Shown here piece by piece: positions 12,638-26,300 of a stretch of DNA of 64,000 bases. Every line of letters begins with the position of its first letter. Positions within the stretch are counted from its first letter, which is position 1. The DNA comes from Lycocorax pyrrhopterus obiensis (taxonomy: Eukaryota > Chordata > Aves > Passeriformes > Paradisaeidae). Under the pieces are notes generated by a model. That model was given only the letters and a program-made list of their open reading frames with translations, made no database searches and was not told where the DNA came from. The stretch lies in assembly GCA_014706295.1 (NCBI GenBank), contig JACSVZ010000004.1:12782484-12846483 (forward strand), in the 5' to 3' direction. Both the position numbers and the translations under genes were made by a program.

Positions 12638-14847
12638 TGTTGTCTCAGTCTGTCACTTTGTTGATGTCCCTGTTCTCTGTAGCTCTTTATGGGTTCCCTC
12701 ACCCCATCACATCAAGGCAGTGACTTACCTTCCTTTCCAGGTCCTTTTTCATTCTTACCTGACTGACTCTCACATTTTTTCAATTGCTGCTTCTGCCCAA
12801 CAAAACCCAGCAGAGTTCCTTGGCCGAACACGTTTTCCCAACACAGTTAATATGTCTGTGCATCAGCTGCCGGGCAGGCGTGAAGTTCAGGAGCACAGCC
12901 TGCTCCTAGTCCCGCCCGCCTTCTGTCCGTGTGCTGACTTGCAGTCAGCCTGTGAACTGCGGGTCTGGGCTCTGTGAAAGCCACCTGGGAGAATGGAAGG
13001 GGAGACAAATTGTCTAAATGAGCCATTAAAGAGAGTTCCTTCGGTATGGGATGGTGGTGCATTGACGGGGTGGTGGCAAGGAAGCATATGTTAGGTGTTA
13101 CTGTTCTGTTCTGTCGTTAGTGTGGCTGTCATCGAGTTCTGTTTTATCTTAACTTTCCTGAGATGCCAGTAAGCAATAATATCCAACTTCTTTGCTGTCA
13201 CTGGATTCACACCCACACCGACTTCACTGCCACCCTAAACCACCACATTCTCAATTAAAATATGTTTCTGTAAGAGCTTAGTGATTAAGAAAAAAAGTAT
13301 CTTCCCTAAAAATGAGATCTCATAGCTAATTTCTAGCATCAAGTGAAATTTTCATTTTGATGGGTACAAAAGCATAGAAAGAAAGCAAAATTCACACTCT
13401 GTCATAGGTGAATACTTCATTATTCAAAGTTGTTATGGTCTCTCTGATAAGCAGAGAGAATGCAGGTAATGAAAACAAATTTTATAAATATAATTGCAAT
13501 TGAAACCTGTATTGTCATCACGATCTCATTGATGCATTATGTGTATAAATTGGGGCAAACTCCTTGCTGACTTAGACTGGGAGTTTTGAGATTTGCAGAT
13601 GGTGTGAATCACCAGAAACTGCAAGCGGTATTTTTATAGAACTTTAGTTTTATTAGGTGGAAAACACACACAAGTACACTTCTCTCGCCAGGAAAAAGCA
13701 TGCCTAGGGCAGTGGCAGAACAAACTTCCTGCAATGATTTGCAATGTGGACTCACAGGGAAAATTCCCCAAGACAGAAGGTAGTGCTGTATCCATTGTCC
13801 ATTCAATCCCTGGCCTGTTTCTGCAGTAATTATAAAAACTATTGCTAAACATGGTGCACTTTTTCTTTTCCTCGTAAGGCTTTGCAAGTCAACAGATAAC
13901 TTGGTGTTTTGGGGTTTTTTTCTTCAAGTTCCTAAATAAATATCTGATGGTCCTTATTCTCTCTCTATGAAGCTGTGAACAACATTAATATTTACAAATA
14001 GAAATAAACTTCTCCTTTTTGTAAGACCAGTCCCTGGCACATGTTTCCAAATTCTGTTCAGCTTTGTGACTAAAGGCTGGTAATTTTTCTTTGGAATGGT
14101 CTGTTTATCATGTGGCCTTTGGAGAGATTGGGTTGCTGATGCCCATGTGTGTGCGTGATTTGTAGTCTTGATTGCCACCATCAATCAAATTACATTGGAT
14201 AACTAAAAGATAACGAATGCTTTATGAAATACATTCATTTACAAAGGTGAGACAATGTAATTTCTTATGAAGTGTCCTGACTGGGATGTATTACATTGTT
14301 TGTCTCGAGATGGGATGAACTGCTCTGCTCGAGATGCTGTTAAGTGTGGCAGTTTCTGAGGTGAAACAGACCTTGAGCGTGTCCAGATGCTGTCCCAGAG
14401 CACCCAGCAGCTCTGCTCGGTGGATGTGTGGGAATCAGGCAGCTGAACTGCAGCCAGCTGAAATGGGAACAGGCAGGAGGTTTTTCCTCTGGCTGTGGTC
14501 AGAGCACTGCAGCTCCCGTGAAAGCATTGTGAAATACTTAATGGAGACAAGTACTTGGTTATTTGGGGTTTGGATGGAAAGATGGCAGCTCCAGCCACTC
14601 AACACCCCAGGGCATTGAAGTGCTACAGAAGGCGAGTTGTAATTGAAAGAGGAAGATGTTTCCTAATTAATTATGTGAACCCTGCTGCAGCACAGCCCAG
14701 CTGTATTTTCAGTAATATAATAAAATTTGTTCCACAGTTACTCGGTGTGTTGTGAGCAACTGCTAATCTTAAGAAGATACAGTTTTACTCATTTGTGGCT
14801 TTAGATTTAGGACAAACAACATTTTAAGATTTAAAAACAACAAAAAA

Positions 14848-14868
14848 CCCCCAACCCACCCCACTCCC
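14848..14868 (-). repeat. C-rich tract, G-quadruplex motif on the minus strand
   Basis: C-runs at 14848-14852, 14855-14857, 14859-14862 and 14866-14868 have loops of 2, 1 and 3. Another run of C lies near 14890. Confidence 0.75.
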
Positions 14869-17255
14869 AACAGCAAAACAGAAAAAACCCACCCCCCCAA
14901 AATGCTTTGGGAGTTTCTTTATATTCCTCTGATTCTGAGCCTGCCTAATGTTACGCTTTAAATTTTTTCACTGTAACTGAGAAATAGGAAATAGGAATGT
15001 ACTTTTTCATAAATTAAAATAGTTATTTTCATGTCATCACCAGACTTCTGTTTCTAGAGATTTAACAAAATATGAACTATTATGGAACTGTTTTTGAAAT
15101 AAAATGATAAGAATTGAGGAGGGTTTATTTTTGTCAGCCTCCTTCCGGAGAGACACTGAAACTTTTATTGAAGAAGCTTTCCTCCAGTCATGTGTGCTTG
15201 ATACCAGACCTCAGTCTCTTTCTGGTGTAGCAGGAATGTCTCTTAACATTGTCATAACCTGCAGGCGTCTCAAAAGGTTTGTCTGTGAGACTGTTGCATT
15301 TACACTTACTGGTTCTGTGAAAACCATGTGCTTAATACCTGTCAGATGTGTTTCAATGCATTTATATATAATGCAAGCATAACATAAATTACCTGCCAGC
15401 AAATAGAGTAGGGTTTTGGCTACAGAGCTGGGAATGTTGGTGAAATTTTAAAAAAAAAGGGAGGAAAAGAAAGAGAAAAATATAAGTAAATATAAATGTG
15501 CAGTATATTTGAGTCTAACCTCTTTTCCATTCCCCCCCCCTTCTGTCAGTGCTGATGCTGATATCCAGCTGCAAAGAAATACTGAGTTGCACATGTGTCT
15601 GACTCATGGGGTTGTAACCCTCTTAGCAGTTGGTCCAGCTGGAGAATGTAAAGACTTGTCCAAGAAGTATTAAATACAGAGGTGTTGTGAGCCTTATTCT
15701 TCACAAATGTACTGCAAACCCCTCACAGCTTCTGTGAGTTGCTCTTTTACCGTTGCAGATCTAATTCCTAACTTGAAGAGATACTGCATCCATAGGGAGA
15801 AATGCTTCACTTGTAATCACATTTTATAGTTCCCTTTGTGGTTTATTCTGCCACTTCGACTTGTCATAGTTGAATAAATTGGATTCTGTGGAGGGCTCTT
15901 GTAAAATGCCACACTTTTGATTTTTAAATGTGCTTCAGTGTGATGAATGCAGCATTAGAGTGGGATGCGGAGCGGTGCTGAAATTTGTGGATTGTAGCTC
16001 TGGGTTTTATTCTCAAGCCTCTCACCAGATTATTATGATTCAAGAACAGGCCCTTTTCAGGCTTTCTGCTCCTGCCTTCCATCTCTGTTAAATAAATGTG
16101 TTTGAGCTATGCAGCAGGTCTGTGCTGGCACCCAGTTGGTTCATTGTTGAACATCCAGGCAAGCAGGCATGTTGTAACACATCATGGAGAGGCTGTTGCA
16201 CTCTACTAATTACCAGATTGCTGCCTTGTACTTCCATCATTTTTTATTGAGAGCAGAGACTTTGGGTTGTAAAATGTCTAGAAAGGAATCATTGTTTTAA
16301 CATCTATTTATGTGGTGCCTGTCAGTGAGCTTTCCTTCCTTGGGTGAAGCAAGACAGAAGCAGAATAAAAGGTATTACTAGGATGCAAACACGAAGTTAA
16401 GAATGTGCTTTGAGATCTTTGAATGAAGTATGCTGAGGATCATTACAGCTGTTTTCTTTCCAAGAAAACAATCTTCCAGGAAAACACTAGCTCTTCACTA
16501 GAGCTAACACAAGATCTCCCAAGAAAATGCTATCAAATGGTATTATTTTTATAGACAATTTATCTGCTGTACTTTAAAAGCACCAGTAATTACCAGGGTG
16601 TCTCAATCCATCTGTTAATGGAGGAAACCAAAGGACCTGAGCAAAAGATATCTCTCCATTAGTGAGGTCTGAAGTAAAGTTCTAAAACCTGCCAGAATTT
16701 AGGAAGGGCATGTTTGCTCTGGAGTGCTTTACCTTTTGAGGAGTGTGCTTGTTAATGAATAGCAGCTTAATGGTAAAGCTGGTACTAATTTGGAATTAAT
16801 ATCTGAGGTAGGTTTAACAGCTAATAAAAAATGGACTGTTTATGTACTAAACATGGAACATCATCTCAGATCCATCTCTGTGTTTTAGGCAGCTCCTGAC
16901 TTTTTCCATCAAATCTGGAGATGTGTCTGTTTGTGAAGTAGTTTTATGTCATGTGGAAATTTGAGAAAAGAATTCTTGCTGATATGAGGGAAGAAATATG
17001 GGAAGCAGCGACACTGAAAAGGCTATAGATACGATTTTGCAGCGTGACAGATTAATGAGTTCTAGGTGTCATACGTAGGAGTATCCCATGTTTTGTTTTA
17101 ACTACTTAGTTCTAAAGGGAGTGTGTCGGGGAAGCTGTTTTTCCGTGTTTTCCCTGGAGAGAGAGGAAGGCAGTCAGTGCACGTAATTAGTCCCTTAAGG
17201 AAAATAAGTGTTTGAATGAGCATTCATTACAGGACTTGAAAAAACTGTTTTTCAG

Positions 17256-17324
17256 ATCATTGCCTTCGATGAACTTCGGACAGACTTCAAGAGCCCCATC
17301 GACCAGTGCAACCCGGCCCACGCA
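17256..17324 (+). CDS. CNIH3: CNIH3 coding exon 2
   Basis: The exon has 69 bases, 23 codons, phase 0 at both ends, and encodes residues 28-50, starting [11 protein letters not shown] and ending NPAHA. It follows a TTTTTCAG acceptor and is followed by GTGAGT. It covers the end of helix 1 and the strongly conserved segment after it, shared by all cornichons and linked in the family to cargo handling. Residue 48 is Ala where I recall Val in mammalian CNIH3. The wobble positions are GC-rich (AACCCGGCCCACGCA) compared with the flanking intron. The boundaries are unambiguous because both splice signals fall exactly at the family's known exon limits. Confidence 0.97.
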
Positions 17325-20300
17325 GTGAGTACAGCCAGGGCCTGCGGAGCTGGGGCTGCTCCAGAAACGGGGAGCTCTGAGCTGTCAGTGGAGGATGAGT
17401 GTGGAAATTAATAGGGAGTCTCTTGTGAAGTCAGCTGTGGTTTGGAAAATTGATTTATTGGGCCAGTCTTAGGAAGCCAGATGGTGATGTTTATGTTAAT
17501 GGCTTTCCTCTTTGCTGAAGGAGGCAGGAAGGTAATTTGGGAATTCAAAAACTGAAGGATGTCATGGGATGCTGTTGCTTTCTTTTTTACCTTTTCATTC
17601 TGTGGCACAAGTTTTCGTTTTCAAAATAATTTGCATTCTCTCTGTTTGAGCGTGGGATGGCCCGTGCTTCTCCCATCCTGTCTGTGTCAATGACCCAAAA
17701 GAGGTGCATGCCTGGACTTCTCTGTCCCATGGCAGGGCTCTAGACTCTCCTATGGTTTAGGAGTAGATATCATATTCTGCTGTATCTGCTATGGAAAAGG
17801 AGTAAATACCTGGGACTGTAAACTCAGTTTTAACTAGTGAACGAAAAGTGCAGCCTAGATTTGTGCGTATCAAAATTCCTCTGATAATTGAAGCTGTAAT
17901 CTAAGGTGCTTTGGCTGACTACAGCTACACGTGTCAGTTTGTGCCATGAGAACTGAGAGCAGCACTTGCCTCCCCATCACCTCACTGGGAATGACAATGA
18001 TTATGACAGGTGCTGAATTTGATGTCCACAGAGGATCAAGTTCTTGAATTGCCTACAATTGATAACCAGATTCAGCACTAGTACTTTGCCGTTTAACTTT
18101 GTTTCATAACTCAGCTGAGGACTTGTACTGCTTAGACCACTGATGATTTTAAGCATAAACTTTATAATCCTAGAATACAATTTTTTTTTTTACTGTTCAC
18201 TAACACCTAAGCAAAGAATAAGAAGAGAAGAAAGAAATTATGTGAAGAAATCCTATAGAGGACATCAGTGGATGTAATCTGGTTTTGAATTTACTGGAAG
18301 TAATCTGATTTTCAATTCACTTTATCTGTTTTTACTTCCCATCTTGAGAACTGCAGACTGAATTTATATGTACCAAATTCCAGTAAATTGTTCGCTTCCT
18401 AAAACTTGAGATGCTCTGTGGAGATAATTTAATCTTATTTTAAAATGGTAATGGAATTAGTCTCCATGATTAAAAAAAAAGTTAACAAGTCCCTTTTTTT
18501 GTCATATTAGTGGTGCAATCAAAAAGTGAATCATAATGTTCCTAGTAAAGCACAGCAGAGTATTCTGTGATTGGTTCACGTACTTGACTTGCATGAAACT
18601 TTCTGTGATAACTCAAGCAATAATCTGAGATTGCTTTTTTCTGCACAGTATACATGTTGATGCCTTCTATGTTGTCATAAAAGGAAGATTTTTAGCGGGC
18701 ATTTCTTGTATCTTTGGTCAAGTGAATTTTCCTTTTTCCCGATGCACAGTGGTATGTGCCCATATTCCATTTATTTGGTGGGGTAGTTTCCTATATTGCA
18801 GTGTCTGAAGTTTACCCACGTGTCCTCCACGATGTTTTCATGACAGAGGGTAGAGCCTTTTTGACAAGAGGAGGCTGAATTAAAGACAAACCAGAGGCAA
18901 AAACAATGGCAGTACTGAGAATTTAATTCAAATTTCCTGGTTTGCTCTCTATTACCTCCAGTTCAGAGACAGACTTCCTACCTCTCCAAGGCCAGCTGCA
19001 GTTGGCATCTGTCTTTCCCTCTCCACTTCCAAAGGCAAGGGAGCGTTCTGCAGCTTCACAGGCACATCCACACACATCCATTCTCATGTTTGCAACTGTG
19101 AGTGTAAAATTTCTGACTCCCTTTTAGCTCAGAGACTCCAAAAAGAGGCACAGTATTTTTCTGGTGCCTGTCAAGCTGCCACTGCCTCCTTGTCTTTCCA
19201 AAATGATACTTTTTTTTAAAAAATGGCTTAAACTTGGGGACAGGAAAGGAAAACAGACATTTATTTGGAGACTAGAATTAAATTTGCCACAAGTTTGAGT
19301 TTTAAAACATTTGAAAAGCAAAAAGCTTAGGGAGACTTGGCTTCTCACATTGGTATACTACATTACCTGTTCTAAAAAGTCCATTGTTTGGAATATTTTT
19401 TGCCATGTCTAAATGAAAATATCAGATAGTCTTCTGAGGACAGCAAACCCACTCTGCCTTCTGCAGTGCAACTAACAGTAGAATCTTTCACAGTAACTCC
19501 AGTCATGGGGTTATGCAGTGAAATTTGGTTTTGTTGGTGAGTTCCTCATTATGAGCCATTGAAAAGAAACCGTGTCTTTGATTTGTCTTCTTTCTGTGAG
19601 TTGAGCTTAGAACATCTTTTGAGTCACAATGCCTAATTACAGTGATTTTCAGTATTTATGAATGCATCTGCTGTTTAAAGTGGCATTTTTAGGACATTTC
19701 AGATATTTTTCACTAATGTGTTAAATTCTAGTTTTACGTGTTCAGGCACCATTTTAGTGATAGAGGAAGAGCTGCCATGCAACTTCGTTGTTGTTTTTCC
19801 CACTCAGCTTTATCTTGAAGCCAGAGGTTGGGTACCTGAAAGTGCAAGACCAAGTGTCTGTGGTATAAACTGGCACTATTGGATAGAGCCAAAAATGCTG
19901 ACTTAAAAAAGAATTGCAGCCTCTGGCTGAAGGCTAACACAGACTTGAATCCCCAGCTGATATTGTTACACCCAGTAACAAATGAAAAATAACTTGTTGG
20001 GACTTAGAAATGGGAAAATCATTCGACTTGCAAGCAGTAGGTAAGAAGTGAATGCTGTCGTTTCAGATTAATAACGTGTTGCTTCACTGCAGCCATTAAT
20101 TAAAACATTGACCCCTTGTAATTGTAAAATATTGTCTTAATTTATAACACCAGCTAATCTCCTGCCTTTCCCTCACTTTCTCCTGACAGAGGGAGCGGCT
20201 GAGGAATATTGAGCGGATTTGCTTCCTCCTGCGAAAGGTGAGCATGAACCAGCCAAGGATTTGTGAAGTTTATGAGAATTAAAGCCATCCAGTGGCAATG

Positions 20301-23300
20301 TGCATTTATTTTCTCTTTGATCCTCGCACTCTATTGATGGAAAGCTGGATTCTACTGTGAAGTGAAAGTCATAATGACCTTGTAAGGACAGAGTAAGACA
20401 AATTATAAAAGGTTGGTGTAATAGAGGGTGTCTGGATAAAAACTGAGCTTCAGAACATCAGCCCACTTATTTTGGAACAAGCTTTTCCAAGGTGGTGAGT
20501 CGTTTTGCAGTTGCAGCTGGAGGTTCTTTTATAGTCCTATAAAACTGCTGTTATTGTTGTAGTACAGGCTTTAAAAATACCCTTTTTTGGAACAGTGGCT
20601 TACTATTTGACATGCTGAACATTTTTATTAGTTACATATCTAGTGTTCAAGGTTTCTGGTTGATGGACTAGAATAGTTGATGTAGTGTGTATTTTAGCTT
20701 GACAAAAGTGAGACGCTGAGTGCCTCAGTTTCTGAGGGATTTAAAGGAACTGGTACATTGTGGGTTACTTATCTGTGGCTTCAGAGAGTGTTTTCATAAA
20801 CAGTCTTTGTTTTCCTGACTGTGTCCCATTGAAGTAAAAATAATCATAGTTCCAAACTACTTTATTCTGTGTTCAAGTTTCTATGTATTGTGTTCTGCAG
20901 GGTGGTAATGAAGCCTCCTAAACCCTGCATTTTTCCTTAAAAAGGTCATCACTGAAGCATGGGCTGCTGAACACGTCCTAATCAAGCTAAGACCTAAATT
21001 CAGATAGGGTTTTAAGAAACTGGTGGCCTCCTCCTTAGAGGTTTTGGGAAAGACAGTGCTGGGGATTATCACTTTGGGCTGATCCAAAGGCGTGACTGTG
21101 ACTCCATGCAGAACCTATGGACCGTCATCCTCTGATCAAGAAAAAGGATTGAGCTCTGATCAGTCAGAACCTGAATGATGTGTGTTTGGCACCACTGTGA
21201 GCGTGGGACTGGTAGGAGCCACATTTCAGTACTTCCTGAGCCTGTTTATGACACTTGGGATATGAAAACAAGAGAAAATACTTATCACCAATAGCTTTCC
21301 ACTTTATCAAATAGGCAGCCAGCCAGTCTCAAGCTGTGTCCCAGTTTCTTGGGCATAAAGCAACTGTTGAGTGGTAATGGTTTATTATATGTGAGCCCCA
21401 TGGGAGTACCTTGCCTGCATCAATGTTTAATTTTTATTGAGCCTTGGCCTCGTTGCAAACAGCAAGATGGAGCATTTTGGCTAATTGCAGACCCTGTATT
21501 CATAAGGGATTGGCTTGCTTCTGGTTCACTTAAATGGTTTGTTAATTCAGCCTCTTCTTCTAAGTTCTTCGGGGACACATTTGTTTTAATTGAGAGATTA
21601 TATGCAAGAAGAGAAGGGTGCAATAACTACAGAGATTTGTAGCCTTCAAATCTGACAACCACTAAAAATAGTTGTGTTTTATGTAGTATAGAGGAAAATT
21701 GAGGAAAAGCAGTTAAGAATTGAGTGCCAGCTATATTGATACAGGAAAACAGCAGTTAGGATGCTTCCAGCAAGTACTAAATATATCCTGCAATATTGTG
21801 TGGCTTTAGGGTCTGTTTCTGTTTCTATAAAACAACAAGATACCTGTTTTGAAGTCAGGAAGTTCTTCTAAAGGGCTTTGAAAGCAGTGCTGTCTTGCTA
21901 TTTATGACACTAAAACTTAATGTCCAAGAGATGATGTAAATTTGGTTTTTTAAAGAGGTTATAGGTGGGCTATAAAAGTATGTTCAATTTCATTACACGC
22001 TGGTTTTAGATGGGATTCTTGGGAATTGTTAAGTGGGCATACGTCATATAAATCTGATCCCAGTATGAGCAAAGTCTTTTTTAAGGATGTATTTTTGGGT
22101 TTATCTCCAAAATACTTGGAGAAGTTTATTGTCAAACGGTGACCAGGTATGTGATATTTCACCAGATATTATATAACTTATCTAAGTTATTTACATTTTC
22201 CAAAATAGAATGGAGGGTGTAACTGTTCCACAGGCAGGCATTTTCTGATGTTTGGTTTGGGGAAAACGTTTCTGTGTCATTAGAACAAGCAGGGTTTGTG
22301 TGAAGCAGATATATATGATGCTGGCATGTGCACATGCAGGAACACATGGGTCCTTGTTTCTATGGTGCTGTAGGATTAGATAAACCCAAATTTTCTGGTT
22401 ACTGGAGAATTATTGATTCTGCATAAAGAAGCTATAAACGTTTCATAGCCACAGTCAGATCTCTCCTACCCTGAAGTAAAGGAGAAGAAGGCTTATTTTC
22501 TGAACCCAGCACCACCTGAGGTTCTCTCAGACTACAGATGGTTCATTTTGCTCAGTGGTGTGGGGCTCTCTAGGATAGATTTGTGCTGCAAACTGCTGAA
22601 TATCCCATTACACGGACACTGGTTGCCGTACAGGTGTCGGATGATTCAGACAGGACAATGCTGTGGAGGCTTTTTTGCTATAAATTGCCTTTGTTTCCCT
22701 AAGGATGTGATTCCATGGCTCGCTGCAGTGCTGTCCAGAGGACACAAACTGGTGCTGGGTGGGAGCAGAGCAGTACAGAGCAGCTCAGGCTTCTTGGGCT
22801 CATCAGCCCTGCTGAGGGGTGCAATAAGCAAGGTGTGCCTGTGAGGTCTACGATGATTTTTACAGTCAAATATTTTGTTGGGGTTGTTAAAATATATTCA
22901 GTTACTGATGACAGCAATATTATTTGATTGTAATTGCAGTTGTATTTCAAGAAATCTATCTAATGGATTGATTCCTTATTTTTTAATTCCTAACTGATGT
23001 TTACATTAGCACTAAGGACAATTAGGAATTTCCTAGATTAAAATACAGTCAAATTCATTAATCAACCACTGTAATATTATTACTTTACCTTGGAGGAAAT
23101 TTAAATTAGATTTTGATTAGGTTATGCATCATAATTTTTGAATTAATTCAATAAATCCTTCCTAAGGAGGAGAGTTGATTTAACTTCTTGCTCAGTGAAC
23201 ACATTTCAGATTTCAGTTTGCTCATGCCAGACAATACTCAACAATGTAAGTAACCTTTCTCCAATTACCAGCAAATACTTGTTTCTAAAGCCCATTAAGC

Positions 23301-26300
23301 TAAAGTAAGAGTGATTTATGAACATCAGAACTGGAACTTAACTGGGAGGGAGTTGAGGTAGATAAAAGACAGACTTACTCATTTTTCTAATGTAGTGCCG
23401 CATTTTAGTGAAGTTATGCCTAAAATTCCTAAAACTGCAAGTGTCAGAAAATACTGTACCAGAGCTCAATCCTTTTTCTTGATTTTATTTGGTTTTTGGT
23501 TTTTTGTTTATTTTTTTTTTCAGCTCCTGAAGGGGTGATTGGAAGAGAGTAAATTCAGCAAGAAATCTAACCACAGGCAAGGTGACATTAATCTCAAAGA
23601 TGTTCCAGATGAACTTGAACTGTCTTGAAAAATACAAACAAATACGCAGAAAAAACCCCTGCAGCGACTGTATTTGAATAACCAAACTTGGCCAGTTCAG
23701 CATTCCAGTAATAGTAGTAGTATAGTAGATAGTAAATCAGGAGCTGGGGTGTTTAAAACAAAATAAACCTAAAAACTTCTTCACCTAATATTTTTTGAAG
23801 CAAGTTTTAATGTTTTAGTTAGGTGGTTGGGCAGTGCCAGTGCTTGGTCTGGTCTTGTACCTCTGTCACTGTGGTTTCCAGTGGAGCTGGATCTGCTGTA
23901 GAAATGGTGGAAACTTATTATGTATTCAGTAGTTCTGGTGTTTACCAGATTCAGTTCTGGTTTTTACTACTTGCAAAAATAAAATAAATACCTATTTTAA
24001 GTTTATATTTCATTATTTGGTAAATAACCAAACCTGATGTTACCTCAAAGAGCAGGTGTAGAAGCCATTCCATTCAGACCGAGATAATGTAAATAAAATG
24101 TAAGACCCAGAGAGGGTAATACAGAATTCCAGACACCTGAGCGTCTGCACGGTTTTGTTTTGTACGTTTCAGTATTTACCTATTCTGTAAAAGAAGTTAA
24201 AATTACTCACATGTGTGCAAGTAACAGTAATCCAGAGACATGAGCAAACAGAAGCTTGAAGGATTATGGGTTAACACCACAGGTTCAGCTGTGGACAGAG
24301 CAATCTGAGGATGAAGATAAGGCTTCATCCCGTGTCTGTCATGCCTGTTTGTCAGCATTGAATGCAGACTCTCAGAGTTTGGGCAAAACCCCACAATACG
24401 TTCAGTGAAACATTACTGAGCTCATTGGATCAGCTAATGGGGAACAAGTTAGCTTTTAGGCTTTTCCTTAATAGCAGAAGAGGATTATTTGAGCATGGAG
24501 GTTCTTTTTCTTTGTATGTATCTAAATATTATGTGAGATCAGCACTGTTAAAAAGTGGCCCCGTCCTTCCTTGTTTACCCTTATGCAGCTGATGGTTTTT
24601 CCTGCATATTTTGGACCAATGTGCACTAGAGTAATTGCCATATGAAATAATTTTTTTACTTGGACCTTGATAGGCTCCAGACCTTCACCTTCCAGTGGCT
24701 CCTACCACTCCCTGCACGCAGCAGCTACAGTGGCCACTCTCCTTTGGGGAGTGTCAGGTGTCCCAGTAGCTCATTTCAACTGACTGATCACATTCTTTTC
24801 TTCTTGATAAATTTTCTGGCTATTGCAAGGATCACTCTCTCTGTTGTTCTGCCTCATAGTCACTGGCAAGCCTGAGCTAATGGATTTTAAGAATGTGGGT
24901 TTGGGTATGTCTGTTGGTTGCTTCGTCATGCATTTAGGGATTTATGGATGTGTGACATTCTTTTACCCAGTCTGCAGGCTGATAGTCATTAGCAGAGCAC
25001 TTCTGTAAGCCCATAGCATGGCTCATTAAAATGCTTGATGTGAGGTTATATAAGCAAATTTAGCAAATGTGATGCATAATCACAAGGAATTTTGGAAGTG
25101 GTGTATAATCATCCGTATTGTAAGAAGGAATCATACTTTATCCCTGGGGCTGAGAAATCTAGGTGGAAACTGCAGCAGCAAGACAATTCGTTTGTTGTGA
25201 AACTGGAACAGCAGCAACAGTCTTACCTTGGTAGTGCTATGCATTTTTTACAACCTCAATAAACATGTTTTAATTCCTCATTAAGTTGGACTTGGCAGAA
25301 AAAGAAAATGTTGCAGCATAGCCACACTTAGAGGGATAAGTCTGCAGTGTTAATACATCCCTGGTTTCCTCCTAACAGGTGGTGGACACTTATTCTTTGA
25401 AGCTTAGGTGTTTGTGTTATCCAGGAGGACAACAGAATTTTCAGTCTAGTCATAAGGCATTTTTGGGCTGTGGAAATGGCAGTGATATTCTGCCTTGCAG
25501 GAGAAAGAGGCTGATGTTTCCACAGTTCTGATAAACTGCTGCTGTAGCAAAGATCACAAAGGGAACAAAAAATGGCCGTGTGTGGCATTTTTCCTGTTAA
25601 CAGTGATCGTTACAATGATGGAGCACATGAACTTTGTCCGCTCTCATTAGAGACCAAAGAGTTCGTCACTGTTACTGGCTCCTCAGCACGTCATATTTCC
25701 TGGTGTATTTAATGCTCTCTCCTTTCACACCTCATCAATGTGATGAAACTGCTGAGTTTTGAGTAATCTTCTGGGCAGTAGGAAAACTGTCAGGAGACCC
25801 TTCCCACAGAGTGACGGGGAGCATAAACCCCAATCAAGAGGCGATGTGGATATCTTGTAAAGAGTGAGTATAGAATTCTGTGTGTAGAAAATATACTGCA
25901 GATAGCCAGGTGGTTATTCAATGTCTCCCTGTGACTCAGGGCAATACAGAAGGCTGTACCCAGGCAGGCATTGCTGTCTATAAAGCTATTTAAGTAAATA
26001 CTATGTATTTTTAAGATTATTTTTATCATCTCAAACACCTTTTTTTTTTTTTTCCTCCCCAATCTTTGCACTGCAGTTCAGTGTTTCAGAATAGAGTTCT
26101 GAATCCTTTTGATTGGATCACACTAGGTAATTTTGTCAAGATCTGAACTGGCCTGATAAGCAATGTGAACCTGAAACAGGTGTTCATTAATCCTTTTTTT
26201 AGAGGTTTAAACATATGATCTGTTAAGTGATTTTCTGAATTAACATTGTCAGATGAAAACTTCACATTTTAATAGTGTCTTAAGTCAAAAGAGTAGTTTT

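Larger units (their letters stand above)
1..17255 (+). other. CNIH3: CNIH3 intron 1 (3' portion, inferred)
   Basis: Everything before exon 2 is inferred to be intron 1, because exon 2 starts at residue 28 and no start exon is seen. Apart from the separately listed repeats (the CR1 cluster at 2956-5550, CR1 at 8771-9182, microsatellites and G/T tracts), I see no coding sequence. The open frames present are short or lie inside CR1. Large plain stretches are 1-2955, 5551-8770 and 9183-17255. Confidence 0.75.
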
